A DNA stretch of 64,000 nucleotides. It comes from Grifola frondosa. Taxonomy: Eukaryota; Basidiomycota; Agaricomycetes; Polyporales; Grifolaceae. This document shows, one piece after another, positions 1 through 11,943 of the stretch. Every line of letters starts with the position of its first letter. Position 1 is the stretch's first letter. Below the pieces are notes generated by a model that saw only the letters and a program-made list of their open reading frames with translations, did not search any database and had not been told where the DNA came from. Both the position numbers and the translations under genes were made by a program. Where the stretch lies: the NCBI GenBank assembly GCA_001683735.1, contig LUGG01000010.1, forward strand, positions 186,001 through 250,000, in the 5' to 3' direction.

Positions 1-1
1 G

Positions 2-834
2 CTGCTTATGAAGCACCGCACGCGATCGGTCACTCCTGATGCATACACATATGCGAGTCTTTTCCGCGCACAACATCGCATCAGCCAACCTCACAGTGTA
101 CATACGCGTCGACACCGCCGTCCACAGGGTGCACCATCGCCTCGGCAGCTATACCAGGAAATGCTTGACTGTCATGACTCTCGCACGCGCGGGCGACTGT
201 CGCAATCCTCACCAGTAGTGGATACGACAGTGCTGAACAAGGCACTCCGTGTTTTCATGCGCAGGCATGATTACGCAGCGGTGTATGTTGTTTTGCGCAC
301 GTTTTGGATGTGCAAGCTATCACCCACGCTCGCGACGTATCGTGTGGTTGTCGGAGGCTTGTTGGCGCGCATACAGAATGAGCTTCGTAGACTGTCCGAA
401 GCCCACGACCCGAGCGTTCACTGGCGTGGCGTTTCCTGGGATTGGGATCGAGTCCTGCCGGGGAGACCATAACTTTTGACAACCGTCTTTTCGAGATGGT
501 GCTTCACTTCGGGCAAGAGAGCAGGCTGGGATTGGCATATATTCCCGCTCCTCCTTCAAATGGTCCTGAGACTGTCACATCCTCTGGTGATACAAATCGT
601 GCGCGTGCGCCACGTAAAACACACCAGATGCCGTCCGTGTCGGTGTTTACAGGCATGGAGAAACCGCCGACCGGTGTAATATGGAGCATTACGCCGCTAG
701 AGCGGATTGTCCGACGCGCGATCCTTGCAGCGATACCCTATCATTCGCTTGTCCCCTCAAGAGATGTCTCCGCCGTCATTTCGGAGGCAAAGGTTCAAAT
801 GTTCCCGAGAAAATACCAGTCTCGTGGGGAGTGA
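2..834 (+). CDS. PPR-repeat protein, 3' part (frame break inside)
   Basis: The reading frame enters from the left edge, so the N-terminus is missing. Two stretches look like pentatricopeptide repeats: TPDAYTYASLFRAQ near the start, and a 35-residue unit around LNKALRVFMRRHDYAAVYV followed by LSPTLATYRVVVGG. PPR proteins of fungi are mostly mitochondrial RNA-binding factors; that role is inferred from the family only. The frame that carries the repeats stops at 472, while the frame one base back is open from 391 to 834 and reads WRFLGLG...TFDNRLFEMVLHFG, a natural continuation. A one-base deletion between about 391 and 440 explains this and fits the error pattern seen in other genes here. The C-terminus ends at the TGA at 832. 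Confidence 0.6.
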
Positions 835-1176
835 TGCGTTGTTTCTCCGTAACATACAGGGCCGCTTATGGAGTGTTTATCACGGAAGGGACTCATGGTG
901 TCATATAGAGTGCTGTGTATGTTCATTTGTACAGCCTGCGTCAACTACGATACATAGCGGTCACTATGTATAAAAAATTGATACAACTACGTACATACAA
1001 AGTTAAAGTGAATTTGAAGCGCTCGGACAATGTTGTCGACCGCGACATGCGTGTCGCCGTTCGCGTCGCGTACCTCACCACCAAGACACGGCTTCCACGT
1101 TCACGACTTCTTGTCCTCGTGTTCGCCTTCTCCGTAGTGCCTACTTAATCTCAGCTGAAGCTTAAGCCTCATTACC
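835..1176. other. Intergenic, 3' flank and promoter
   Basis: No coding signal, repeat or RNA gene seen. An A-rich run near 966-975 may belong to the 3' end of the PPR gene. Confidence 0.4.
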
Positions 1177-3760
1177 ATGACACGGCTCTTGGACATGGAG
1201 GAGGACATCGATTCCCCCGAATACAGGAAGACAATCCGGAGATTCAAAGACTCTATTCATGACTACAGTAAGCTTCCTTGATAGCTAGTCCTGAAGGATA
1301 TAGACAAATACTCGCCCTTTGTGCTCCTAGTGGGTTTTGGGCCGACGGTGTGCGCGATAATTGACACGTATGTGAAATACTTTCTGTATCTGTAGGCCGG
1401 ACATTGCGATAACTATTATGTTGCCCCGCGCAGTCCGCAATTTCAGCGACTTCGCTACATCAAACAGTTGGGTACATCATATCACGTTTGGCCGTGTGCT
1501 TCCCACAATCGGTTTGAGCACAGCTTAGGTGTGTCCTCTGAGTCTTTCAGAACTACCCCATGTTATAGGTTTTGGACGAGAACGAGTTTAAGATCAACGA
1601 CTATTTGTACGAATGCCGCAGAAAAGGCATTTGTATGCTGCCCAACATAGAGCTCAGCCCGAGTGGGCGTAGGCAAAAAAAGCTTTTTCTCTTGAAGCGC
1701 AAAAATTCATTGGATGGTTTCCATGACATATGCGAGGTTTTATTCGATGTTCTTATTTTCCGTATAGTCATTCAACGTCAACCCTTGTCTCACGCGTGCA
1801 TTGATAGGTGTTGCACACCTAGCGCAGACGATGGTTTTGAATTTGAAGAATACCCAACCAACGTTGGGCATCACTGACCGAGACGTTAGATGCGTGACGA
1901 TAGCGGGGCTATGCCATGACCTCGGACATGGCCCTTGGAGTCACGTCTGGGATTCGTTGTTTATTCCTCGAGCTTTGTAAGCCGCATAGTGCCCCTTCGT
2001 GACATCAGCTTCATACGTGACATAGGCCGGGAAGGAACTGGACACATGAAGAAGCATCCGAGATGATGTTCGACTCGCTTTTGAAGGAGAATGAACTTGA
2101 ATTGGACGACCAGGATGCGAATTTCATCAAGGCACTCATTGCAAGTGATCCGTCGAGATGCAGGTGAGTGATTTGTGCATGCAAATGTTAACATCAGTAT
2201 TAACGAGCGCGAATCATCAGCGGTACCGAGAAGCCTTATCTATTTGAGATCGTTGCCAACAAGAGAAATAGTTTAGATGTTGATAAGTGCGTCAATATCT
2301 GATCTGTTCTAGGATCATCACGAACTTCATTCTAGATTCGACTACATAGCCCGTGATTCTCATGCGATCGACCAAAAGAGCAACTTATCTCTTACCACGG
2401 TAAGCCACCAACCGAATTGGACTGAAAGCATACTAACTTTCGGCGTCGCCAGTCTGATGTTCTCAGCTCGCGTCATCGACAATCAGATTTGTTACGATAT
2501 CAAGGATGCCAATCAAATATATGAGCTCTGTCACACGAGATTTTCTCTTCATAAGCGCATTTACAGCCACAAGACTGGTGTGTTACTTACATCTCCATAC
2601 AGCGTGGATACTGATTATGTGAACTACAGCGAAGGCCATTGAGCACATGATCGTCGACGCGCTCCTTTTGGCAGATAAATACTTGCACATCGCAGAGCGA
2701 ATCAATGACCCACGGAATTTTTGTACCTGACAGACAGCATCCGGACTCGTATCGAGAGTTCTGAAGACCAGGCCAGTTTATTTTTCAGTGATATTTCTGC
2801 CTTATGCTGATCCGGTTGACCAGGATGATGAATTTCATAATCAACTGGAGAAAGCACGTCGGATTTTCCACCGCATCAATACTCGTGACTTGTACAAAGC
2901 GGTCGATTTCAAAGTCATCCTATGGAATGAAATGGACATCTGTCGTGATTACTTCACTCCGGCAAACATCGTACGTGCTGCGAAATCCTTGTTCGAATCA
3001 GGTACAAAGGAGCGCACTGGAGCTGAGGAAATCGACTTCACGAGCGTCAATATGCAGGATGTCGAGGATCTCTCTGAAGACCATGTCATCGTTGACATGG
3101 CGCCAAGGCATTTTGGAATGGAAGACAAGAATCCTCTTGAATACGTGAAGTTCTATTCAAAGCATCATCCGGACGGTATGTCCTCCTCCAATGACGTGTA
3201 CTCTCCGGTGAATTTGATATTCGCCAGAGGCCAAGTTGGCTAATCTCGACGACATTTCTCTATCTATGCCGCAAGTATTCGGCGAAGCTCTCTTGCGAGT
3301 CTATACTCGAGAACCACGGTATGTTCCCTTTCTGAATGATGATCGACAGCTTGACAATGTTGGCTTATGGGTCAGATTTTTTGGCCTTGTTCAAGCTGGG
3401 TACCGCGAACTTGGGGTTAAATTTCACGAAGAAATGTTTCCATATACCTCACGCACGGTGTCCCCAGAGCCGCAACTGCTTATCCCACCAGATAGCAAAG
3501 CACCTTCGACGCCGCGGCCGACTACTCGTTCGCTCACGCGTGTTCCCAGCGGACGTGCGTTGGAGGATACATGCGGTAGTTCAAACAAGAGCTCATTTAC
3601 TAACAACCCTTTCATGACGGTGGAGTTGGGTTATAGCGCACAGTCACCTTCAGGAAAGCCGAAGAGTATGAAACGTGAGCGCGAGAGGGATGGCGAAGGC
3701 CAAGGGGGCGAAAGAGAAGGTGATAGGAATCTTTCAAGGAAAAAGACAAAAGGGTTATGA
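1177..3760 (+). CDS. SAMHD1-like HD-domain dNTP triphosphohydrolase
   Basis: A multi-exon gene whose pieces follow SAMHD1 in order. It starts [19 protein letters not shown] and continues with the PIHD-like region (FKDSIHDY), then IDT...[18 protein letters not shown] and HNRFEHSLG, then [13 protein letters not shown], which carries the HD pair. Next come [30 protein letters not shown] and [12 protein letters not shown], whose Asp is the last metal ligand, and a C-terminal part ([21 protein letters not shown]). All four HD-site metal ligands are therefore present. Family members hydrolyse dNTPs to nucleoside and triphosphate and so set dNTP pool size. No SAM domain is visible before the HD domain. 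The last 100 residues are Ser/Pro-rich and end in a basic tail (SRKKTKGL), possibly a nuclear signal. Exon borders are approximate, with roughly eight introns. Confidence 0.85.
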
Positions 3761-4076
3761 TTAGAAACATAATTCTTTCCTTCATTGCTTGTAATGTACA
3801 GTTTCACATTCTCATAATGCATGTAGTCGGGCGGGCCATTTTCCCATGCATTATTAGAATTACTGTAGTAATCATTTCAAAGTCATACATTCTGCATCAA
3901 ACGAAATATCACGAAAGTGGTGGTCCGGTCTTCCTGGGATTCAACGCAGCGAACACAACGCGGAAGCTGGAATTGGCATTCCGCGCAGCAATTAATCAGC
4001 GCAGCTGGATTTCAAACATTGGTCGCTGATCTATCTATCTGTGCCTCGATCGCCCAATTAATATATTGTTTGATCA
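3761..4076. other. Convergent intergenic gap
   Basis: Lies between the 3' ends of the SAMHD1-like gene and the kinase gene. Nothing recognised; remnants of the missing kinase C-lobe were looked for on the minus strand and not found. Confidence 0.4.
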
Positions 4077-5090
4077 CTACCAGAGAGGACGACCAGTGAC
4101 GAGCTCGAATATCTTCAATATATTTTCATCGACATGGCACCAAGCACCCGAATGTCCATATGTCCGCCTTTTCGTTCCACGGTCCCCCGATCATAATTTC
4201 GGGAGGACGAAGCGGCTGAGCGGTAATTTCATCTGTGATGTGGTCGGCGATGGGCTGTGCAGTGAAAATCGCTAAAAAAAAATGGGGCAGCGCACGCGGT
4301 GTTTATGGATATACTACCAAAGTCGGCCATCACAAAAGTTCGTTGCATAGCCTTTTGCAGAGTAGGAATTAGAAGTGGAGGCTGCGAGACCGCAGCCTGA
4401 CTCAGCCCATCTTGAGAAGCTTCCACAGGATGTGGACATGGAGGGTCGGACATGAGGAGCGTGTCAAAGTCATCAATGGACATATCAGCATCGAAAAATA
4501 TATTGTAGTGCTTCAGATCAGTGTGCACCACGCCGCGGCTATGTGCATGGGCTGTTCCACGAAGCAAGTGTAGGATGCGTTTGGCAACAGGCAAAGGGAA
4601 GGGTTGGTTGTGCTTTCTAAACAGTGACTTCACGTCTCCACCGAAGACCTGGGTGGCAAGCAGAGATGCTGTCCTGCGCTGCCTTTTCCGGGCAACGTGA
4701 AGCTTGAAATTAGGCCCCGAAGACAATGTGAAGTCAACGGCGGCGACGATACCCGCTTGAGAGTTTCAAACTCCTGGACGCGACCTCGTTGGACGAGGTC
4801 GGTGGTATAGCCGCTAAGGATTTTCAGGGCAATGTACGAGTTTTCTCTAAATATATTAGAATGTTGTCGAGAAAGGAGTAGCGAAATGCATACATTTGAT
4901 TGCGGGCGAGCCAAGTGCTCGAAGTCATGCCCCAGCTCAGCTTTCTGCAGATAACATAGCGGTTTTCTGGTCCGCCGACTGCTTGATTAGACTCGAGCTG
5001 AGGCCACCCGTACCCATCCTGAGCTGGCATGCTGAGTGATTCTTGAATAAAAGTCGAGTCAATGCTGACTTTTCCATCAGGCCCAACCAA
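4077..5090 (-). CDS. SRPK-like serine/threonine protein kinase, C-lobe cut short
   Basis: The minus-strand exons give a protein kinase of the SR-protein-kinase type that is expanded in agaricomycetes. Visible in order: glycine-loop region KLSWGMTSSTWLARN, the lysine strand YIALKIL, catalytic loop VVHTDLKHYNIFF (HTD in place of HRD), a spacer insert, FVMADFG, then after a 43-bp intron LRPPEIMIGGPWNEKADIW, and after a second short intron FELVTGRPLW and a stop at 4077. The catalytic Lys and both Asp residues are kept. The protein ends just after the F helix, so most of the C-lobe is missing unless another exon exists that I cannot see. A one-base frame break lies near 4670 (between GQHLCL and ATQVFGG). 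The true start was not found; no ATG lies in frame near 5090. It could be a decaying copy. Confidence 0.65.
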
Positions 5091-5143
5091 TGCATGCTTG
5101 TTCGACGGCCCAATGGCAGTGGCAACAGATGATATTTTCGCAA

Positions 5144-6233
5144 ATCCTAATGACTGCAGAGGACGAACGCAAGCGGTGGATATGACACAGTATGAACAGA
5201 GGTAGAAACGAGGGCCCGCACATGGATGAGCTCTTCAGTACTCAACAAGGTATGCCACAAGTCTGGGTTTCAGCACAAGTGGCTGGTTGAGTCACATGTG
5301 ATAGTGATGTGACTGATGTGGGTTCAAACAGGTGTATTGTTTCTTTTACTTTTTCTGCCTTTGTAAGTACTTGTGGTCAAGCTATAATTATTAACCTACA
5401 TCTTGAAAGGATTTGACCAATCACTTGGTCCATCTGCTTGACCCAAATACCATTATGACCAATATATCTGACATCCTTTATCATACTGATATATTTTTAG
5501 TTCATCAGCAATACATTTCTCTATTTACACTCAAGCAACCTTGTTGAATAGAATACATCTGAGTGGGATAGTTTTCATATATTATTTATAGTACATTTGT
5601 CTATTCATTAGTGATATCTATTAAATCATCTGATTAGTGTCAGGGGTCCTAACAGTAGGACCCCATTTTTAGATATGAAACCCAATTTCTCAGGTTACTC
5701 ATCTTAACTTCACATTTTTTGCCATCTGCTATTCTCTCTAAGCTTTGAGGCAACCTTAAGGTCCATCATTGTCACATCTTCTATTCTGTGTGTAAATGAT
5801 GATGTTTCTTGCATTGAAAGGCCACTAACAAGCTATTGCTATTGCATTATTCATCAACACTGCCAGAACAACCAAAGTGTACTGCTCACATGTATGTGTT
5901 TAGTTCTTCTTGAACTTCATTGTATTCTTTTGATTCTGAAAGTGGCTATGCATTGACTTAACGTAATGTTCTTTGAGTCATGGTTCTTTCACATCAAAAA
6001 TCCAGTCATATAAATACATATCATTATCATGTCATCTTTCATCAATATTCTTTGTCTCTTCTCAACTTAATGCTGGTACTTATGTGTTTGCTTTTAGTGA
6101 TGAGGAGAGGACCAGTTGAACTTGATATCAACACAATCATGGCACAGGTTCATCATTTGCCAACTGTTTTTGACAGAGAGGCTCACACCTCACAAAATGT
6201 CAAGGAAGGTTTGTTAGCCGTGCACACTTTGCA
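5144..6233. other. AT-rich island, possible mobile-element remnant
   Basis: From about 5340 to 6230 the sequence is far richer in A and T than its neighbours and has no convincing gene. It contains a perfect hairpin at 5643-5664. A short open stretch around 6100-6230 (GPVELDINTIMAQVHHLP) might be a piece of a transposon protein, but I cannot assign it. Confidence 0.45.
5643..5664. repeat. Perfect 9-bp inverted repeat (hairpin)
   Basis: GGGGTCCTA and its exact reverse complement TAGGACCCC are separated by four bases (ACAG). A GC-rich stem inside AT-rich DNA is typical of transposon ends or a terminator-like structure; which one is not known. Confidence 0.8.
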
Positions 6234-7496
6234 TTGGGGACTACTGAACATACTGGGAAACGGCCGACAGCTTATCATGGTGGCGAAAATACCAAAGTGG
6301 TGACTTCAAGTCCGATTCCCTTACACTACACAAGTGGGATCGAGATTCCTTCGTGGACCTCACTTCAGACCAAATATTCGGGCTCCGAAGACGAATTAGA
6401 TTTGTTCAATACCCCGGAGGAAGCGGCTGAGCCTGTCGGACCAGTGCGAAACGACAATAACATTCAGAACCCAAGATCACTGGCAGGTTCAGACAGTACC
6501 GGCCATCATATCTCGAGTTTCAAACCCTCGATGAACATTCCCTACGCCCCAGCACATCCGAATGACACACATTATCCAGAAACACCCCAACCCCATTCAA
6601 GAGACGGCCGGAGGTCTTTGACGGTGTCGTCATCACTCCTTTACCATCTAGGGTACAATTACTTCAATCTGTTGAACATCCTGTGCCCAGCGCACGTGTG
6701 GAGACATCTGCAAACCGTCGATTGGACGTCGACAAAGCACCACAAGATGGCGCCGTCGAGACACTCACTGATCTCGCAACGGCGCTCACATCCGCCTTCT
6801 CCCAAAATAGTGCGCATGAAGCCCACGAGCTCATGTCACCGTTCGTTCCCCCAGCTCATCCGGTTGCGTCTGTCGAAGTGTCTTCGACTGCGCCTGCAGC
6901 TGGAGCAGCAGTGAGCGGACGGGTACTTCGCCCTCTGCGTCCGTCGGCACCACAAGCGATTCTGAATGCGGATTCTAGCATGGAAAATCAAATAGCGCTG
7001 GAAACGGCGCTCGGAACAGAAGTCGCACCGATGAAGGTGTTGCGCAAGTCTGTGCAGCCTCATGGCGAAGCGGAGGAAGCACTGTATCACACGGTTTTGC
7101 GAGCTGCGATGCGCGACATCGCTTCGAGCGGCCAATACAAAGGAAAAGGAAAGGAAGCACGTGGATTCACAATCCCGCGTTGGTCCAACATCAGCGAGTT
7201 CGAAGAGAGGATGGATGCCTTGTTGGGTCTCGGAGACATTAATCGAGGCTTGGGAAAGCGGCCGAGGAACGTAAGTGGACTTTCAGATGATTGTTACTGT
7301 ATGGTGGAAAATCTGATATTATTTCTGACTATAACAGGTACCAAGGATGAAGGAAGACGACCACGTACTATCTGATAGTACCAGCGGTCGCAGCGACCAC
7401 TCAAGTCCCCAGCCGGACGTGATAATGGAAGATGAATCAAACACGACGGTCATGCGTCGTCAGCGCCAGATTCGGAGCACCAAGGCACCCTTCTAA
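6234..7496 (+). CDS. Unrecognised basidiomycete protein
   Basis: Two overlapping frames join into one protein. The first part (IPSWTSLQTKYSGSEDELD, then NIPYAPAHPNDTHYPETPQP) passes near 6560-6600 to the frame reading TPTPFKRRPEVFDGVVITPL and on to ARVETSANRRLDVDKAPQDG. It continues to FTIPRWSNISEFEERMDALL and, after an intron starting at 7271 (GTAAGT..ACAG), ends QRQIRSTKAPF with stop at 7494. The protein is hydrophilic, with Ser/Pro-rich linkers, no membrane segment and an acidic patch before the basic C-terminus, which suggests a nuclear or scaffold protein. I know no domain for it. The 5' end is uncertain because the AT-rich island lies directly upstream and may have displaced the original start. 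Confidence 0.5.
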
Positions 7497-7889
7497 TAGT
7501 GGATCGTGCCCAACGCGCATACCGCAGCTGCAGCGCGGTAGCCAGCAGTGGCGAGAACGGCGTGTCCAATGTCGGGGAGATACTATCACGGAGATTGAGC
7601 GACTGAGCTGCAATACCGTATTTCATATCCATTATATCGATACCCATCTGTCAAGTAATAGTCATGGAACTCGAAGTTCGTTGACCAGACTCTACCAAGT
7701 ACTGCCACCCTTTTGGACACTACCAAGACATCGTGACCTATCGTGACCTGTCGTGACGCGAGGCGTCTCTAACGTCACAGCGCCCATCGGTCACTGGTGG
7801 GTCTTGTTTTTTTCGGTCATCAACTCAAACGTCCACTGCCGTCTGCCTTCATCGTTACCCACATCTTTAAACCTCTTATTACGCCTGAA
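7497..7889. promoter_or_regulatory. Upstream region of the cyclin gene with TCGTGAC repeats
   Basis: Three closely spaced copies of TCGTGAC lie at about 7733-7757, roughly 140 bp before the cyclin start. Three copies in 25 bp is unlikely by chance, but no factor is known to me. The rest is unremarkable. Confidence 0.35.
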
Positions 7890-9386
7890 ATGCTTGCTGT
7901 AGCTCATCCTCTGCAGCACCAGCCCGTAGATTGTCCTCACAGAGCTCCATCATCAACCTCGGGTCCATCTCGTTCCACACGACCTCTCTCCCGCAAACCT
8001 CAACCTCCATTCTCATCGCATTCTCATGCATTGTCATCGTCATCGTCCTCACATCATCCACCGTCATCCGCAAGTCGATCTGTGTCACTCGAAGGTCCCT
8101 CGTCACCACGTCGGACTGTGCCACAACGAACACCTTCCCATCGCTCCTCCCGATCGTCTGTCTTCGATTACGAAGATGACGACCCATCTACTCCTCCAGG
8201 ATCGGAATCAGAGGACAACGAGCATGAGCCCTCGGTGCGAGAACAGTTGGCCGCCGTTGATATTCACAACTACGACCCGAGCACCCTCCTACACCTCCTT
8301 GCCAATGCGCTTTCCGAAATTGCGTCCATGAACACAGATAGGAATCATACGGAGCCCTATATGTCGTCATCCATGCAGCCGCGTCCATCTTCGACCGAGT
8401 CACATCCTCCTATATGGCGGACTTTGACCAGTGCTTCTCGTCATGCCTTGTCCACTGCTTCCTCCCTATCATTCCATGCTCGCAATGTGCCTACGATCGC
8501 CCTCGAAGCGTATTTGACACGAATCCAGAAGTATTGTCCTGCCAGCAATGAGGTGTTTGTATCCCTTTTGGTGTATTTTGACCGTATGATGAAGCTGGCG
8601 AAAGAGTCGTGTGGAAAGGTGTTTGCAATTGATATGTACAATGTACATCGATTGGTCATTGCAGGAGTCACTGTGGCCAGCAAATTCTTCAGCGATGTAT
8701 TCTATACCAATTCGCGATATGCGAAGGTGAGTCACAATGTTATTGTCATGTATCATATGGCTGAACATGCACGTTAGGTTGGAGGGCTTCCTCTGGCTGA
8801 GCTCAACCAACTAGAGCTACAGTTCCTCCTTCTGAACGACTTTCATTTGATGGTCTCACAAGAGGAAATGCAGTATTATGCCAGCAAGCTCGTGAAGCAA
8901 TCTCAGATACCCTCCGGAGTCTCCCTTACCCCATTCATTCCCGTATCACCCTCTGCCACTCAAACCCATCGATCACCAGTCGGGCCATTGAAATATTTTG
9001 CAGCTATTGATGGATACCTCCTGCATCTACAAGCACATACCGATTCTTCGTCGCATCATTCTAATCATCATACTCACGCGTCGGCCGCTCGCCCCAATGC
9101 GGAATACCGCCGATCGGGTAGCTCTTATTCCGCAAGTGCATCGGATGCTACAAGCGAGGCTGGGACAGAGACCGACATCGATGGTTCGACGGACGACGAA
9201 CCAACGATACGAGCGCCACACTCGTCGGCCTCTTCAGAGACGATGAGCCTGCATAGCGCTACAAGCGGTGATGCTGATTCCATCTATACAGACGATGGTC
9301 AGAGTGAAGAAGGTGATGATGCAGACAGCATACGGGGTTCCGATGGCGCACATGAGAGGGACTACCGGGTGATGATGAGTCCTTAG
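7890..9386 (+). CDS. Pho80-like cyclin (PCL/PREG family)
   Basis: The first ATG in frame is at 7890 (MLAVAHPLQ). Exon 1 runs to 8726, the intron is 8727-8777 (GTGAGT..TTAG), and exon 2 is 8778-9386, giving 481 residues. Residues 25-200 are low-complexity Ser/Pro/His-rich sequence with an acidic patch (FDYEDDDPSTPPGSESEDNE). The cyclin box begins at about residue 205: VPTIALEAYLTRIQKYCP, then FVSLLVYFDRMMKL, VHRLVIAGVTVASKFFSDVF and, after the intron, ELNQLELQFLLLNDFHLMV. This is the Pho80/Pcl type, which binds Pho85-like kinases and acts in phosphate signalling, glycogen control or the cell cycle. The C-terminal 150 residues are Ser/Asp-rich and probably disordered. Which Pcl subgroup it belongs to cannot be told by eye. 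Confidence 0.85.
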
Positions 9387-9860
9387 ACAGCAGGTCTGTC
9401 CTTCGCCTAGAAACGAAGCCTGAGTAGAGTTAATACCGGCGTGGCAGCTGGCCGAGCCTTCGTGGACGTGTACTTATGGTTCTCTCGCATCTTGTTGTGA
9501 CATAAAGTGGCGGACCTTGCTTTCTCATCACGAAGTACAGTAATCAATTAGGCCTGTTTATTCTTCCCGCTACACCATACGGCTCTGTTATTCTGAAATA
9601 CATCAAACAATGAATCCCGACCTCCATGTATATCCATTCTCAACACCGCCTGAATCGTGTTTGGTTCTGTCAAACCCGTACAAAATTTGTTCTGCCTGAT
9701 TCGCCTTTGTTCAACGGGTCCCGTGCCGGACCGATCAGATCTTAATCGACAATGATCTCCAGTATATAAGAAACTCGAATGTATATCTGGACACCCCCAT
9801 TGTCCTTATTCCCCACTAGGTGCCTTCATCTGCGAGCATTTATCTAGCGAACGTATCACC
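9387..9860. other. Intergenic: 3' flank of the cyclin and promoter of the next gene
   Basis: Apart from the TATA-like site at 9763 nothing was recognised. Confidence 0.4.
9763..9770 (+). promoter_or_regulatory. TATA-like element
   Basis: TATATAAG lies 91 bp before the ATG at 9861, a plausible distance for a fungal TATA box. Confidence 0.4.
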
Positions 9861-11825
9861 ATGGGGCAAAGATTCCAAGCTTTCCTCATTGCTCGAACAA
9901 GGAGCTATGGTAGTTCAGCCACTCCACCCACCTATCGCTGTGTGGCGGCGTACCATCATCAATGGTGCTATGGAAGTCTTCCTTTGCATGCCTTGCGGCG
10001 CTTCGTCACGCTCGTTCAGCAAAAGGACAATGCAGAGATCGTACGCGCTGAGCTTCGCGCCATCGATGGCAAGTATGGAATATATGAGGGAGAGCCGGAT
10101 ATGCCATCCGTACCTTGCCCCTTTGCCGCTTTCCTCTTGGGAACGAGCTGGGACATTGACTTGGAACCTGGTTCAGCGTACATAAGCGGAGTGACGTTCC
10201 ACAACTCCCTCTTATCGGCTAACATGGGATGTTGGGATGGAGGTGCGATTTCGTCCTATCAGGAGTTCCCGGTTCTATGAATACTCACGCAGTCTTCCGT
10301 AGATAACAATGATGGTATATGCGTAATTGACATTACCAATCCGGCGGATCCGTCCTATTGCTTCGTCTTGGATCGTGAGCCACTATCGGGAGAACAATAT
10401 ATTCGCACCTACTATCCCATTCCTGAGGATGAAGGGGAGGTGCATGGAAGAATTTCCGAGGATAGCGTTTTGAAGGCCGTCTCTGGTATTTCTGGCGTGA
10501 AAATGGTCACGCTAGAAGTGCTAGCTGAGGCATGGCCTGATGAATTCAGGAAGGCATTAGAATCTCGGGACGCGCAGAAATCTAGGCCTAAGGCCACTGA
10601 TATTCCTCCTGATGTGGAATCTATAGTATCCTCCCTCACAGACATATCTCTATCACTTGCAATCACTCACGCCGTCGAAAGTGGCGAGGACAGCGAGCTA
10701 GAACAGCTGACTTTTCTCCCACTCCTTGGCAAGGCGTCATTCATCAAGTCCGCCCTCCGAGATCGGCCTGCTTTTCCTGATGCGGCTGTGCCTCTGCTTG
10801 TGAAGGCCTTACAGGAATTGAAGGAGACCACTGCCGTTGATCTGTCCGACTTTGGCTTATCGTCTGAGCAGGTTGTGAAGATCGTCTTTGCTCTCGGCGA
10901 TGGAGTCGACTCGCTTAACCTCTCGTTTAATCCCTATATCACTGCCGATGGTATCCGCAAGATCCTCATCGCAATCCCACGGTTAAAGCGCCTCGTTATC
11001 ATGGGCTGTCCGTGCATTGAAGAAGGAGAACTTTTCGAACTACTGAAGTCCCAGCCCTTGCTTTTCAAGAATATGGAAGCGCTCATGCATCCTGCCATCC
11101 TCGACATCCGGCAGCCACCTGTGCATCCAACGACATTCACGTTCGTAACCGCTGTCACCTCTTTGCAGGGCAGTTCTCTTGCCGTTTTCTCCCCCGCCTC
11201 GGTTGTGCAGTCGTTGACAGATCTTATCCGTGTCATGTGGGCCGAGGATGCAAACCCTCGGTTAGCTTATACCTTCGACATGTACGGAGGTTGTGCTATC
11301 ACTGCGGCATTCTCTGGTGGAGCTCGATGGCCTGGTCAGACATGGAGTGAACGCAGTGTTGCGGCGATTCCGACATTGTCCCCAGACTTCCTCAGGGACT
11401 TGTCAGGCTGGGCTTTTGTCTTCCAATGCCATCACTCGCGTCGCCATAATTTCTACGGGTTCATGCGTGCCAGACCCCTCGAGGACGTATTGAAGGATGC
11501 TTCGCAGACAGAGGTTACAGATGCGACTGCTTCACAGGAAACAACAGACCTGGATAGCGATGGCAAAGAACATTCCACTGCACAGGAGCCATCCCCACGT
11601 GAACAACTTTCGGCGCGAATGGGACGAGACATTTCATTCTTTGACCTTCGCGACTTTCTACGCGTTATGGAAGAGGAAGGTCGCACACTTCCATCTGAGG
11701 ATGCTATTAAGGAATTGGAAGATCTTTTGCATTCTGAGGAGGACGGCAAGCGGAGATGCTCTATGATGACTACTGAAGATGCGGTTGACTTTTTTGTAGC
11801 TATCCGTAAAATCCCAACTCGGTGA
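9861..11825 (+). CDS. Conserved unrecognised protein with leucine-rich-repeat-like middle
   Basis: Exon 1 is 9861-10242, the intron 10243-10302 (phase 1, GTGCGA..GTAG) and exon 2 10303-11825, together 634 residues. The start MGQRFQAFLIARTRSYG is followed by YRCVAAYHHQWCYGSLPLHA, a Trp/His-rich, conserved-looking opening. Residues of roughly 270-350 show LRR-like units: AVDLSDFGLSSEQVVKIVFA, VDSLNLSFNPYITADGI, LKRLVIMGCPCI. Near the C-terminus DISFFDLRDFLRVMEEEGRT is well ordered, and the linker before it is Ser/Glu-rich. There is no signal peptide or membrane segment. From memory this resembles uncharacterised agaricomycete proteins; I know no function. It is convergent with swd1, with 118 bp between the stop codons. 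Confidence 0.75.
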
Positions 11826-11943
11826 ACTACATCGGTATGTGTTCGAGATATCCGTGTTTATGTGTATTACTGTATGAGTAGATCGGTTGTCTCATGTGAA
11901 GGATTGCCCGGTGGGGCATCGAAGATGTTTCAAATAAAACTGC

